Assembly (NCBI RefSeq): GCF_023511815.1 | Contig: NZ_JAIMAV010000010.1 | Coordinates: 1-57,348 of the forward strand | Reading direction: 5' to 3' | Origin: Alicyclobacillus sp. | Lineage (GTDB): Bacteria > Bacillota > Bacilli > Alicyclobacillales > Alicyclobacillaceae | Length of the DNA: 57,348 nucleotides | In this document: positions 12,332 through 21,728 of the stretch, piece by piece | Layout: every line of letters starts with the position of its first letter | How positions within the stretch are numbered: position 1 is the stretch's first letter | Translations under genes and position numbers: made by a program | The notes under the pieces: model-generated | Database searches by the model: none | What the model was told of the DNA's origin: nothing | The model's input: the letters and a program-made list of their open reading frames with translations, nothing else

Positions 12332-12378
12332 GCGTGCTTGCAGGCGGACGAACAGGCCGTCGGTAAGGAGGGGTGGGA

Positions 12379-13761
12379 TTGCTGACGGATACCATTGCGG
12401 CCATCTCGACCGCGCTGGGAGAGGCCGGCATTGGCGTCATTCGGGTCAGCGGTCCGGACGCCAGGGAAGTCGCGGACCGTGTCTTTCGCCGTCCGGGCGG
12501 CGGGCGGGTCCGTTGGCCGAGCGAGCGGGATCTGCGGTATGGCGTCGTCGTGGATCCGTTGGAGGAGACGCCGATTGACGAGTGCATTCTCCTGTGGATG
12601 CCGGGGCCGCGCAGCTACACGGCGGAGGATGTGGCGGAGCTGCAGGTGCACGGAGGCATCCGGGTGGTGCAGTCGGTGCTGGAAGCGGTCCTCCGGGCGG
12701 GCGCGCGCCTGGCGGAGCCGGGGGAGTTCACGAAGCGCGCGTTTTTGAACGGGCGAATGGATCTGTCGCAGGCCGAGGCGGTCATGGACCTGATCCGGGC
12801 CAAGACGGAACGGGCGCAGCGCAGTGCATGGGCGCAGATGCGGGGGCGCTTCAGTGAGGCGATCCGGTCACTTCGGCAACGGCTGATCACGTTGCAGGCG
12901 CACGTGGAGGTCACCCTCGATTACCCCGAGCATGACGTGGAGGCGGTGGCCGCTGAGCGGGTGGTGGAGGTCGGCCGTGCGTTGATCGGGGAGATCGACA
13001 ACCTATTGGCGGAGGCCCGCGTCGGCCAGATCCTGCGCGAGGGGGTGTTCACGGCCATCGCGGGGCGGCCCAATGTGGGCAAGTCTTCGCTGCTCAACGC
13101 GCTGCTTCGGCGGGAGCGGGCCATCGTGACGGACATCCCCGGCACGACCCGCGACGTGATTGAGGAGTACGTGAATCTGCGCGGGATCCCGTTTCGGTTG
13201 GTCGACACCGCGGGAATTCGCGAAACAAAGGACGTGGTGGAGCGCATCGGCGTGGAGCGTTCCCGGGAAATGGTGCTCCAATCCGAGTTGTTGCTCGTCG
13301 TGGTGAGCGTCGCCGAACCGCTGACCGACGAGGACAGGGCGCTGTTGACGCAGACGCGGGGGCGGCCGCGGGTGGTGGTGGGCAACAAGGCGGACCTGCC
13401 GCGCGCCTGGGATCGGGACGCCATCGCATCTCTGGTGGGGGACGATCCGCTGGTGGAGGTGTCGGCCCGGCAGGGTACCGGCCTGGCGCAGCTGGAGGAG
13501 ACGATGGAGCGGGTGGTTTTCGGCGGCAGGGTGGAGTCGGCCGAAACGGCGTACATGACCAACGCCAGGCAGGCATCCCTGTTGCGGAAGGCCAGCGGGG
13601 AACTGGAGGAAGCGGTAAACGCCGCGGCCTCGGGGTTGACCCTGGATGTGGTTGCGGTGCAGCTGCAGGCGGCGTATGCGACGCTGGGGTTGGTGATCGG
13701 CGAGGAGGCGGGCGAGGATCTGCTGGACGCCATCTTTTCACAGTTCTGCTTGGGGAAGTGA
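12379..13761 (+). CDS. mnmE: tRNA modification GTPase MnmE
   Basis: With MnmG it adds the 5-(carboxymethyl)aminomethyl group to wobble U34 of tRNAs; 460 aa. The N-terminal tetrahydrofolate-binding domain starts DTIAAIST. A helical domain follows, with an inserted G domain: G1 GRPNVGKSSLLN, G2/switch I TDIPGTTRD, G3 DTAGI, G4 GNKADL. The C-terminus is FCLGK, with the conserved catalytic-site Cys. The start is TTG at 12379, seven bases after AAGGAGG; the GTG two codons earlier is too close to the RBS. It lies 18 bp upstream of mnmG. Confidence 0.97.
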   Translation: MLTDTIAAISTALGEAGIGVIRVSGPDAREVADRVFRRPGGGRVRWPSERDLRYGVVVDPLEETPIDECILLWMPGPRSYTAEDVAELQVHGGIRVVQSVLEAVLRAGARLAEPGEFTKRAFLNGRMDLSQAEAVMDLIRAKTERAQRSAWAQMRGRFSEAIRSLRQRLITLQAHVEVTLDYPEHDVEAVAAERVVEVGRALIGEIDNLLAEARVGQILREGVFTAIAGRPNVGKSSLLNALLRRERAIVTDIPGTTRDVIEEYVNLRGIPFRLVDTAGIRETKDVVERIGVERSREMVLQSELLLVVVSVAEPLTDEDRALLTQTRGRPRVVVGNKADLPRAWDRDAIASLVGDDPLVEVSARQGTGLAQLEETMERVVFGGRVESAETAYMTNARQASLLRKASGELEEAVNAAASGLTLDVVAVQLQAAYATLGLVIGEEAGEDLLDAIFSQFCLGK

Positions 13762-13779
13762 GTCGGGGAGGGATGGGGC

Positions 13780-15663
13780 GTGCGCTTCTTTTCAGGGGCG
13801 TATGAGGTGATTGTGATCGGCGCGGGACACGCCGGGTGCGAGGCGGCCTTGGCGGCGGCGCGGATGGGCTGCCGGACGCTGCTGTTGACCATCAACCTGG
13901 ATACCATCGCGTACATGCCGTGCAATCCATCCATCGGGGGACCGGCGAAGGGGATCGTGGTGCGGGAGATCGCCGCGCTGGGCGGAGAGATGGCGCGCAA
14001 CATCGACCGGACGTACATCCAGATGCGCATGCTGAACACCGGCAAGGGGCCGGCGGTGCAGGCGCTCCGGGCGCAGGCGGACAAGGCGTTGTACGGCCTG
14101 ACCATGAAATGGACGCTCGAGAATGAGCCGAATCTCTTCCTCAAGCAGGGAATGGTGGAAGAGATCCTTACGGAGAACGGGCACGTCAAGGGAGTGGTGA
14201 CCAAGTCGGGGGCGGAGTACCACGCGAAAGCGGTGGTGCTGACGACGGGCACCTACCTGCGCGGTCGCATCTTCATCGGTGAGGTATCGTATGAGAGCGG
14301 GCCCAATGGTCAGATGCCCGCGGTCCGATTGACCGACAGCCTGCTCGATCTCGGATTCCAACTGGTCCGGTTCAAGACCGGCACGCCGCCGCGCGTCAAC
14401 CGAAACACCATCAATTTTGACAAACTGGTGGTTCAGCCGGGGGACCCGGAACCGCAGCATTTTTCCTTTGATCCGGACATCCCCCCGCGGGAACAGGTTC
14501 CATGCTGGCTGACGTACACCAACGAGGATTCGCACCAGCTGATTTTGGAGAATCTGCACCGGGCGCCGATGTACTCCGGTCAGATTCAGGGCACGGGCCC
14601 GCGTTACTGCCCGTCGATTGAGGACAAGGTGGTGCGTTTCCGGGATCGGCCCAATCACCAGGTGTTTCTCGAGCCGGAGGGCCGGAACACCGCGGAGTGG
14701 TATGTGCAGGGTCTGTCGACCAGCCTGCCTGAGGATGTCCAGCTTCGGCTGTTGCACACGATTCCGGGGTTAGAGCAGGTGGAGATGCTGCGTCCGGGCT
14801 ACGCCATCGAGTACGACGCCATCGTCCCGACGCAGCTGTGGCCCAGCCTGGAGAGCAAGTTGGTGGAGGGGCTGTTCACGGCCGGACAAATCAATGGCAC
14901 GTCGGGATACGAGGAGGCGGCGGGGCAGGGCATCATGGCCGGCATCAACGCCGCGAGGAAGGTCCAGGGGGAGGAGCCGGTTGTGCTGTCCCGGTCGGAC
15001 GCGTATATCGGTGTGATGATTGACGATCTGGTGACGAAGGGGACCAACGAGCCGTACCGCTTGCTGACGTCGCGAGCCGAATACCGGTTGCTGTTGCGGC
15101 ATGACAACGCCGATCTGCGGCTGATGGAGACCGGGTATCGGATCGGGCTTTTGCCGCAACGCTACTACGACGCCATGATGCGCAAGCGGGCGGGGATTCA
15201 GGTGGAACTGGAGCGGTTGCGCCGGACGCGGGTGCAGCCGGACGAGGCGAACGCGGTGTTGGCGGCCATCGGATCGCGCCCGGTGGACGAGGCGGTGGCG
15301 CTGGAACACCTGTTGCGCCGTCCGGAGGTCGGGTACGGAGATGTGAACGCCATCCGTCCCGCGGATTCTCCGGTTCCCCCGGACGTCGCGGAACAGGTGG
15401 AGATCCAGGTCAAATACGCGGGTTACATCGAGCGGCAGCGGCAGGAGATTGAACGGATGCGAAAGCTGGAGGAGCGCCGGATCCCGCCCGACGTGGCGTA
15501 TGCCCAGATCCAGGCCTTGTCGACCGAGGCGCGGGAGAAGCTCGGAAAGATTCGGCCGCAGACCGTCGGCCAGGCGGCGCGCATTCCGGGGGTGACCCCG
15601 GCGGACATCTCGGTGTTGCTCGTGTATCTCGAGCAGCGGAAGGGGCAGGCGGCCCATGGTTGA
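13780..15663 (+). CDS. mnmG: tRNA uridine-5-carboxymethylaminomethyl modification enzyme MnmG (GidA)
   Basis: FAD-dependent partner of MnmE, 627 aa. The FAD dinucleotide-binding motif is [19 protein letters not shown] at residues about 11-30, followed by the family hallmarks [13 protein letters not shown] and a second conserved stretch [16 protein letters not shown]. The C-terminal helical domain binds MnmE and tRNA. Start is GTG at 13780. The last codons overlap rsmG by 8 bp, indicating translational coupling. Confidence 0.97.
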   Translation: MRFFSGAYEVIVIGAGHAGCEAALAAARMGCRTLLLTINLDTIAYMPCNPSIGGPAKGIVVREIAALGGEMARNIDRTYIQMRMLNTGKGPAVQALRAQADKALYGLTMKWTLENEPNLFLKQGMVEEILTENGHVKGVVTKSGAEYHAKAVVLTTGTYLRGRIFIGEVSYESGPNGQMPAVRLTDSLLDLGFQLVRFKTGTPPRVNRNTINFDKLVVQPGDPEPQHFSFDPDIPPREQVPCWLTYTNEDSHQLILENLHRAPMYSGQIQGTGPRYCPSIEDKVVRFRDRPNHQVFLEPEGRNTAEWYVQGLSTSLPEDVQLRLLHTIPGLEQVEMLRPGYAIEYDAIVPTQLWPSLESKLVEGLFTAGQINGTSGYEEAAGQGIMAGINAARKVQGEEPVVLSRSDAYIGVMIDDLVTKGTNEPYRLLTSRAEYRLLLRHDNADLRLMETGYRIGLLPQRYYDAMMRKRAGIQVELERLRRTRVQPDEANAVLAAIGSRPVDEAVALEHLLRRPEVGYGDVNAIRPADSPVPPDVAEQVEIQVKYAGYIERQRQEIERMRKLEERRIPPDVAYAQIQALSTEAREKLGKIRPQTVGQAARIPGVTPADISVLLVYLEQRKGQAAHG

Positions 15664-16360
15664 TCTCGGGAGCGCGGAGGCGTTGATCGCGCGGCACCGC
15701 GAGGCGTTTGAGGAATACCGGCGGCGGTTGGTGGCGTGGAACGAGCAGGTGAATCTTACGTCCATCACCGACGAGGAGGAGGTGTTCATCAAACACTTCG
15801 TCGACAGCGTCGCAGTGGTGGCGTTGCGGGAGTGGCGAGGACTGTCCGACGGGGCCGTGATCCTCGACGTCGGCACGGGTGCGGGGTTTCCCGGGCTGCC
15901 GCTGGCCATCTGTCATCCGCGGCTGCGGTTTGTCCTGGTGGACGCTCTGCAAAAGCGTGTGCGTTTTCTGCAGGAGATGGTGGAGGCGCTGAGGCTCAAT
16001 CATGTTCTGGTGATGCACGGGAGGGCGGAGGATCTCGTGCGCGCGGACGGTATGCGGGCGGGATTCGACGCCTGCGTTTCGCGTGCGGTCGCTTCCCTGC
16101 CGGTCCTGCTGGAGTTGACCATGCCGTTCGTGCGCCCGGGAGGATTCACCCTCGCCTGGAAGGGACCCGGTGTGTATGACGAGCTGGATGCCGGATCGCG
16201 GGCGGCGGGCATCCTCGGCGGCCGTATTCAGCGTGTCGACGCGTACGACCTGCCGGGGGGTGCCGGGGGGCGAACGTTGGTGGTGGTGGAGCAGAGGCGG
16301 CCGGCACCAGAGCGGTATCCGCGCAAGGCGGGGGTTCCCCAGCGCAAGCCGTTGGCCTGA
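15656..16360 (+). CDS. rsmG: 16S rRNA (guanine-N7) methyltransferase RsmG (GidB)
   Basis: SAM-dependent methyltransferase that modifies G527 of 16S rRNA; 234 aa. The Rossmann motif I is [17 protein letters not shown] and motif II lies in [15 protein letters not shown]. The N-terminal helix region contains [12 protein letters not shown], typical of the family. ATG start at 15656, overlapping mnmG by 8 bp. Loss-of-function variants of this family give low-level streptomycin resistance in other bacteria. Confidence 0.96.
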   Translation: MVDLGSAEALIARHREAFEEYRRRLVAWNEQVNLTSITDEEEVFIKHFVDSVAVVALREWRGLSDGAVILDVGTGAGFPGLPLAICHPRLRFVLVDALQKRVRFLQEMVEALRLNHVLVMHGRAEDLVRADGMRAGFDACVSRAVASLPVLLELTMPFVRPGGFTLAWKGPGVYDELDAGSRAAGILGGRIQRVDAYDLPGGAGGRTLVVVEQRRPAPERYPRKAGVPQRKPLA

Positions 16361-16505
16361 CGGGGAATTCCGTCGGATGATGGCGAAATGGGGGAACTTT
16401 TGTCGAACGGGCAGGAATTGGGCCGGAAAGCGCGTAATTCGAATTGGACAGATCACCGGAGGACGGACGGTTCTGAGATTCGAAGCAGAATGAGGGGACA
16501 CCGGT

Positions 16506-17336
16506 ATGAGAGAGACATGGGGTCGACTGCTTGGTGCACGTGAGCAGACGGAGGACACGGCGGTGGTCGAGATCGATGTGGATGAGATTGTTTCGAATCC
16601 ATTTCAGCCGCGCAGCGTGTTCGACGAGGAGAGCATCGCCGAGCTCGCGCGGACGATTCAGACGCACGGTGTGATCCAACCGATTGTTGTGCGCCGGCAC
16701 GGGGGAAAGTATGAACTCATCGCCGGGGAGCGGCGTTTGCGCGCCGTTCGGTCGTTGGGATGGCGGACCATCCCCGCCATCGTCCGTCAGCTCAACGACG
16801 CCCAGACGGCCTCGGCGGCGCTGATTGAAAACCTGCAGCGCGAGGGATTGACACCCATCGAGGAAGCGGTGGCGTATCAGCAGTTGTTGGAACTGCACGG
16901 ATTGACGCAGGAGAGTCTGGCGCAGCGGCTGGGCAAGGGCCAGTCCACCATCGCGAACAAGCTTCGCTTGTTGAATTTGCCGCAGGAAGTTCAGGATGCG
17001 CTGTTGAAACGGAGCATCACGGAACGGCATGCGCGGGCTCTTTTGGCGTTGCCCTCGGAGGAACTTCAGGTCAAACTCTTGCACGAGTGCATGGAGCGCG
17101 GGTGGAATGTGAAGCAGATGGAGGAGCGCGTCAAGGCCGTGTTGGAATCCATGCAGGCTCCTCCGAAGCGCCGGCCCCGCAAGAAGGGACTGTCACGGGA
17201 CATCCGGCTGGCGGTGAACACGATTCGGCAGTCTCTGCAGATGATTGAGAAATCGGGCCTGACGGTGACCTGTGAAGAGAAGGATGATGATCAGTACTAC
17301 GAATTCGTCATCCGCGTTCCCAAGAAATCCTCCTGA
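16506..17336 (+). CDS. noc: Nucleoid occlusion protein Noc (ParB family)
   Basis: ParB-like CTPase that blocks division-ring assembly over the nucleoid; 276 aa. The N-terminal ParB/Sulfiredoxin domain has NPFQPR and the CTP-binding GERRLRA motif. The central helix-turn-helix is in [21 protein letters not shown]. The N-terminus begins with RETWGRLLG, the membrane-targeting amphipathic-helix position in Noc. It is upstream of soj-spo0J, which separates it from the ParB paralogue. I did not find an obvious Noc-binding palindrome in the window. Confidence 0.93.
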   Translation: MRETWGRLLGAREQTEDTAVVEIDVDEIVSNPFQPRSVFDEESIAELARTIQTHGVIQPIVVRRHGGKYELIAGERRLRAVRSLGWRTIPAIVRQLNDAQTASAALIENLQREGLTPIEEAVAYQQLLELHGLTQESLAQRLGKGQSTIANKLRLLNLPQEVQDALLKRSITERHARALLALPSEELQVKLLHECMERGWNVKQMEERVKAVLESMQAPPKRRPRKKGLSRDIRLAVNTIRQSLQMIEKSGLTVTCEEKDDDQYYEFVIRVPKKSS

Positions 17337-17453
17337 CCCGAAGATCGGGACTGGACTTCGCGCGGCGTTCCGATTGGGAACAGACCCTCTCGTATTGCTT
17401 CAGGACGTCGTTTCGTCAAAGACCGCCGAGGTTCCCGTGACGCCCGGAGACTT

Positions 17454-17495
17454 CGCCGGGCCGGGGAGGAACCCGGCGGTTTGGTTTCGTTTTTC
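17454..17495 (+). terminator. Intrinsic terminator after noc
   Basis: CGCCGGG (17454-17460) pairs with CCCGGCG (17472-17478), followed by a T-rich tract containing TTTGGTTTCGTTTTT. It separates noc from the soj-spo0J unit. Confidence 0.75.
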
Positions 17496-17597
17496 ATCCG
17501 GATTTTTCTCCTCTCAACGCGCGTCCCCTGTGGATCGGTTTTGCAGTACAATGAGAGTTGCTTTACGGATTTGGATGTGTGTAAGGAGGTCGCACTG

Positions 17598-18365
17598 GTG
17601 TCCAGTGGACGAGTGATAGCGGTGGCCAACCAGAAGGGCGGCGTGGGGAAGACGACGACAACGGTGAATCTGGGTGCTTGCATCGCCTGTCTGGGCAAGC
17701 GGGTGCTGCTGATTGACATCGATCCACAGGGCAACACCACTTCTGGAATCGGAATCAACAAAGCCGACGTGCGCTACTGTGTCTACGACGTCATCATCAA
17801 CGATGTCCCGGTGGAAGAGGCGATTCTGCCGACCGCGGTGGACAATCTTTCGGTGCTGCCGGCGACCATCCAGCTGGCCGGGGCGGAGATTGAATTGGTC
17901 CCGACGATCTCGCGCGAGGTTCGCCTGCGGCGCGCCCTGCAGCCCTTGAGAAACCGGTATGATTACATCATCATTGACTGTCCGCCTTCGCTGGGTCTGC
18001 TGACCGTGAATGCTTTGACGGCCGCCGATTCCGTCCTGATCCCGATTCAGTGCGAGTACTACGCGCTGGAGGGTTTGAGCCAACTGCTCAACACCGTGCG
18101 GCTCGTGCAGAAGCACCTCAACACGTCTCTGGAGGTCGAGGGCGTCCTGCTGACGATGCTGGACGCGCGGACCAACCTCGGATTGCAGGTGATTGAGGAT
18201 GTGAAAAAATATTTCCGCGACAAGGTGTATCGCACCATCATCCCGCGTAACGTGCGCTTGAGTGAAGCGCCGAGCCATGGGCAACCGATCGTGTTTTACG
18301 ATGCGAAGTCGAGGGGCGCCGAGACTTATATGGATTTGGCCAAGGAAGTGTTGGGAGTTGAGTAA
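17598..18365 (+). CDS. soj: Chromosome-partitioning ATPase Soj (ParA)
   Basis: ParA-type deviant Walker ATPase, 255 aa. It works with Spo0J in origin segregation and, in Bacillus, regulates DnaA. Deviant Walker A is KGGVGKTTTTVNLG near the N-terminus, Walker A' is LLIDIDPQGN, and Walker B is YIIIDCPPSLG. The frame is open upstream, but the start is GTG at 17598, eight bases after AAGGAGG. The stop codon overlaps the spo0J start, so the two proteins are coupled. Confidence 0.97.
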   Translation: MSSGRVIAVANQKGGVGKTTTTVNLGACIACLGKRVLLIDIDPQGNTTSGIGINKADVRYCVYDVIINDVPVEEAILPTAVDNLSVLPATIQLAGAEIELVPTISREVRLRRALQPLRNRYDYIIIDCPPSLGLLTVNALTAADSVLIPIQCEYYALEGLSQLLNTVRLVQKHLNTSLEVEGVLLTMLDARTNLGLQVIEDVKKYFRDKVYRTIIPRNVRLSEAPSHGQPIVFYDAKSRGAETYMDLAKEVLGVE

Positions 18366-19236
18366 GAGAGGGCTTGGCAAAGGGTTGGAGGCGTTGATCC
18401 CGCTCAATGTGACCGAGAGTGACACCGTGTCCACGGTCGACATCCGCGATCTGCGGCCAAACCCGTATCAACCGCGCCGCGACTTCAATGAGGAAAAGCT
18501 CGAGGAATTGGCGCAGTCCATCCGCGAGCACGGGATCATTCAGCCGCTGATCGTGCGCCGCAGCGCGGTGCGTGGGTACGACATTGTCGCCGGAGAACGG
18601 CGGTTTCGTGCCGCTCAGATGGTGGGGCTGACCTCGGTGCCCGTGGTGGTGCGGGACCTGTCCGATGTGGAACTGATGGAGATTGCGGTCATCGAGAATC
18701 TGCAGCGGGAGGACCTGAATCCTATCGAGATTGCGGAGGCCTATCAAAATCTGATGGACCGTTCCGGGATGACGCAGGAGGAGTTGGCGAGGCGGGTCGG
18801 TCAGAGCCGCAGTCACGTGGCCAACATGCTGCGTCTGTTGCATCTTCCGGACGATGTGCGGCGGATGGTCTCCAATGGCAAGCTGACCATGGGGCATGCG
18901 AGAGCGCTGCTCGCGGTCGAGGACGCGGGACGGCTGACGGAATTGGTGCAGCGTGTGACGGAGGAGGGCTTGAGTGTCCGGGAACTGGAGGCGCTGATCT
19001 ATCCCCAGAAGAAAAATGTTTCACGTGAAACAAAACAGACGAATCGCGGAAAACGGGAACAAGCGGACCGCACGGAGGATGTGTTCGTCCGCCACTACGA
19101 GGACCAGTTCCGCGCCTTCCTCGGTACTCCCGTACACATCCGGCACGGCAAAAAACGGGGCAAAATCGAGATTGAATACTTTTCACAAGATGACCTGGAG
19201 CGGATCTTCAGCCTGATCTCCACCCGGGTCGAGTAG
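18358..19236 (+). CDS. spo0J: Chromosome-partitioning protein Spo0J (ParB)
   Basis: parS-binding CTPase clamp that recruits Soj and SMC to the origin; 292 aa. It begins SKRGLGKGLEALIP, the conserved Soj-activating N-terminus. The CTP-binding motif is GERRFRAA, and the HTH lies in MTQEELARRVGQSRSHVANMLRL. A C-terminal dimerisation domain follows. Start TTG at 18358 overlaps soj by 8 bp. A perfect parS site is embedded in the coding sequence. Confidence 0.97.
   Translation: MSKRGLGKGLEALIPLNVTESDTVSTVDIRDLRPNPYQPRRDFNEEKLEELAQSIREHGIIQPLIVRRSAVRGYDIVAGERRFRAAQMVGLTSVPVVVRDLSDVELMEIAVIENLQREDLNPIEIAEAYQNLMDRSGMTQEELARRVGQSRSHVANMLRLLHLPDDVRRMVSNGKLTMGHARALLAVEDAGRLTELVQRVTEEGLSVRELEALIYPQKKNVSRETKQTNRGKREQADRTEDVFVRHYEDQFRAFLGTPVHIRHGKKRGKIEIEYFSQDDLERIFSLISTRVE
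19017..19032. other. parS centromere site inside spo0J
   Basis: TGTTTCACGTGAAACA is a perfect 16-bp palindrome and an exact match to the Bacillus parS consensus. As in B. subtilis, one site lies within the spo0J coding sequence, about 10 kb from oriC. Confidence 0.97.
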
Positions 19237-19250
19237 GACGGTGGGAACGG

Positions 19251-19982
19251 TTGATCTTGTTGGGGGCCATCGTGAATGCGGTGGCGGTCATCGTGGGCAC
19301 GACCATCGGGACCCTGATCCCGGGCATCGGCGAGCGGGCAAAAAACACCATCATGCAGGGACTGAGTCTCGCCGTTATTCTCATTGGTCTGAGCATGGCC
19401 CTGTCCGACACGGCGGACCTGCTCATCATCGTCATCAGCATGGCCATCGGTGGTTGGCTGGGCGCCTGGTGGGGGATTGAAGATGGGATCGACCGGCTCG
19501 GGTCCTGGTTTGAACACCGGTTCAAGCGCAGCGCGGGTTCCGGCCAGGTCTCCCAGGCGTTTGTCACCTCCACCCTCGTGTTCTGCGTCGGCTCCATGAA
19601 CATCGTCGGCGCCATCCAGAGCGGTGTGCAAGGTCAGCACAACACCCTGTATGTGAAGTCGTTGCTGGACGGATTCACCTCCATCATCTTTTCCTCCACC
19701 TTCGGGCCGGGGGTGTACCTGTCGGCAGGGGTCGTGCTCCTGTACGAGGGCGCCATCGCGTTGGCCGCGCACGTCCTGGGCGCCGCCCTGGCCAATCCGG
19801 CGGTGATCAGCTGTGTCACCGCCACCGGAGGCCTGCTGATTGTCGGCATCGGTCTGTCGATTCTCGGAGTGAAGAAGGTCAGCGTGGGCAACCTGTTGCC
19901 CGCCATGCTGGTTGCGGCGGTCCTGAAAGGACTCGCACCACTCCTTCATCACACGGTGCAGACATGGATCCACGTCGGATGA
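19251..19982 (+). CDS. DUF554 integral membrane protein
   Basis: 243-aa polytopic membrane protein of the DUF554 (YdfK/YqgA) family, function unknown. It begins ILLGAIVNAVAVIVGTTIG and contains conserved glycine-rich segments such as STLVFCVGSMNIVGAIQSG and SSTFGPGV. About six to seven hydrophobic helices are visible. TTG start at 19251, 14 bp after spo0J. Its last codon overlaps a possible small repeat-encoding frame by 4 bp. Confidence 0.85.
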   Translation: MILLGAIVNAVAVIVGTTIGTLIPGIGERAKNTIMQGLSLAVILIGLSMALSDTADLLIIVISMAIGGWLGAWWGIEDGIDRLGSWFEHRFKRSAGSGQVSQAFVTSTLVFCVGSMNIVGAIQSGVQGQHNTLYVKSLLDGFTSIIFSSTFGPGVYLSAGVVLLYEGAIALAAHVLGAALANPAVISCVTATGGLLIVGIGLSILGVKKVSVGNLLPAMLVAAVLKGLAPLLHHTVQTWIHVG

Positions 19983-20158
19983 ACGTTTGTGCGATGACGG
20001 CCGCGATGAACGCCGCAACGAACGCCGCAACGAACGCCGCAACGAACGCCGCGACGAACGCCGCGATGAACGCCGCGATGAACGCCGCGACACTGCCACC
20101 CGGATGCACCGACTGCCAATCCCTGCCCTGCTCTCGCGGCCCGCAACGCGGCCCGTGA
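19979..20158 (+). CDS. Possible 59-aa NAAT-repeat protein (doubtful)
   Basis: An ATG overlapping the DUF554 stop codon (ATGA) opens a 59-residue frame made mostly of tetrapeptides (NAAT/NAAM), with a Cys-containing tail (GCTDCQSLPC). There is no clear ribosome binding site, though the 4-bp overlap would allow coupled translation. The underlying DNA is a 12-bp tandem repeat that keeps several frames open on both strands, so an open frame is weak evidence for a protein. Confidence 0.25.
   Translation: MNVCAMTAAMNAATNAATNAATNAATNAAMNAAMNAATLPPGCTDCQSLPCSRGPQRGP
19996..20091. repeat. 12-bp tandem repeat, about 8 copies
   Basis: Units of GAACGCCGC followed by AAC, GAC or GAT repeat from 20008 to 20091 (seven units), with one degenerate unit at 19996-20007. 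Because 12 is a multiple of 3, the array is open in several frames of both strands. It lies between the DUF554 gene and the DUF4446 gene. It may be a protein-coding microsatellite or a structural or binding array. Confidence 0.9.
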
Positions 20159-20288
20159 ATGAGGGCACCCTGAGCGAGTGGGGGAGTCCGCAGCGCTCGG
20201 CACTCGGGACGGTCCCAGGCCGAGCGCATTTGATCAATCCATAAACCCGCGCGGCGGGCGCTTGATTTCTGAACGGGGTGATGAGAAC

Positions 20289-20801
20289 ATGCCAGGAATC
20301 GCAACCCTTCCGGCTTGGGGCGCTCTGGTCGCAGGGGCACTCGCCCTGATTGCCTTGATTCTTTCCTGCATCGCCCTTGGAACGGGCGCGCGCCTGAACC
20401 GGCGGTTTCGCAAGTGGAAGACCATTCATGCCACCGCCGATCTGGAACAGGTGTATGAACGGACGGTGGAGCGCGTCGAAGCGTTGCAGGCTGAACTCGA
20501 TCGCCTGCACGCGGAATTGGAGCGGTTGCAGCAGCGGATCGACCGCAAGATCTCCACGGCGCGCATCGTTCGCTACAACGCCTTCGCGGACACCGGCAGC
20601 GACCTCAGTTTCTCCATCGCCCTGCTCGACGATCACGACGACGGGGTGGTGATCTCGTCCATCTACGGGCGGGAGGAAACCCGTACATACGCGAAGCCGG
20701 TGACCAACGGAACCTCGTCCTACCCCTTGACCGAGGAGGAACAGCAGGTCATCATGGGCGTATCGCAGCAAACGTCGCGAAAAACTCCATTGCGGGTGTG
20801 A
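20289..20801 (+). CDS. DUF4446 family membrane-anchored protein
   Basis: 170-aa protein with one N-terminal transmembrane helix (about residues 8-32). A coiled coil follows (residues about 50-90, Glu/Leu/Arg rich). The C-terminal domain contains RYNAFADTGSDLSFSIALLDD and GVVISSIYGREETRTYAKP, the recognisable DUF4446 core. The function of the family is unknown. Genes of this family commonly sit next to spo0J in Firmicutes. Start ATG at 20289 with GGGGTGATGAG upstream; a longer upstream extension is not family-like. Confidence 0.85.
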   Translation: MPGIATLPAWGALVAGALALIALILSCIALGTGARLNRRFRKWKTIHATADLEQVYERTVERVEALQAELDRLHAELERLQQRIDRKISTARIVRYNAFADTGSDLSFSIALLDDHDDGVVISSIYGREETRTYAKPVTNGTSSYPLTEEEQQVIMGVSQQTSRKTPLRV

Positions 20802-20804
20802 CCA

Positions 20805-21728
20805 ATGCCGAATCGCTTTCATTTTCTCGTGAACCGGATTGCCGGCCGTGGGCGGGCGGGCCGCGTTTGGGAACGCGTGCGGGCCCGGCTGGAAGAGCAG
20901 GCCCGGCTCAACCCGAACCTGATCTACACGTTTTCTCCGGCGGGTGAACCGTTCCCGTTTGATCACCTGGATCCAGAAACCGTGTTGGTCGCCGTGGGCG
21001 GCGACGGGTCGGTGCACCACGCCGCGCCGCTGGCCATTCGTCACGGTCTGACGCTCGGCGTCATCCCCGCGGGGACCGGCAATGACTTTTCGGCCGCGCT
21101 GGGAATTCCCGCCGACCCGGTGCGGGCGGTGGACGTTCTGTTGAACGGGACGTCGACACCGGTGGACATCGCCCAGGTGGGAGAGCGATGGTTCATCAAC
21201 GCCGGGGGGTTTGGCCTGGATGCGGACATCGCCCACTTTGTCGAAACGCACCCGTGGGTGAAACGGCGCGGAACTCTGGGATACGCCGTCGCGTTTCCGG
21301 TCACCATCGCTCACCACAGGCCATACACCGTTCGCGTCACTTTGGACGGCCAATCCCACCAATTTGAAAAGGTCACACTCCTGATTGTGGCACTGAGTCC
21401 GCGCTTGGCGGGAGGCATGAAAATCGCTCCAGAGGCCAGCCAGTTCGACGGGATCTTTGACATCTGTGTGGCGCATGGTTTTACGAAACCGGGCCTGTTG
21501 AAGGCATTCCCGACCATCTACAGGGGAACGCACATCCACCTGCCCGGCGTCTTCATGGGGCGGGCGAAACACATCCGCCTCGACTTTGAAAACGGGGTGT
21601 ACCGAGGCCAGTTCGACGGTGAACGGGTGTCGGGTGAAGGACCGGTGGAGATGGTGTGCCGTTCGGACGTGCTGCGCGTCTGCCTGCCTGGCAGACCTCC
21701 GGTCACTGACCCTGAACGGACTCCATGA
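20805..21728 (+). CDS. Diacylglycerol/lipid kinase (DagK/YegS family)
   Basis: 307-aa soluble lipid kinase related to DgkB and YegS, probably phosphorylating diacylglycerol or a similar lipid at the membrane surface. The nucleotide-binding signature VAVGGDGSVHHA and the downstream IPAGTGNDFSAALGIP are both intact. A later substrate-lobe segment reads AGGMKIAPEASQFDGIFD. The start is 3 bp after the DUF4446 stop. The 3' end overlaps the convergent yyaC gene by 26 bp. Confidence 0.9.
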   Translation: MPNRFHFLVNRIAGRGRAGRVWERVRARLEEQARLNPNLIYTFSPAGEPFPFDHLDPETVLVAVGGDGSVHHAAPLAIRHGLTLGVIPAGTGNDFSAALGIPADPVRAVDVLLNGTSTPVDIAQVGERWFINAGGFGLDADIAHFVETHPWVKRRGTLGYAVAFPVTIAHHRPYTVRVTLDGQSHQFEKVTLLIVALSPRLAGGMKIAPEASQFDGIFDICVAHGFTKPGLLKAFPTIYRGTHIHLPGVFMGRAKHIRLDFENGVYRGQFDGERVSGEGPVEMVCRSDVLRVCLPGRPPVTDPERTP

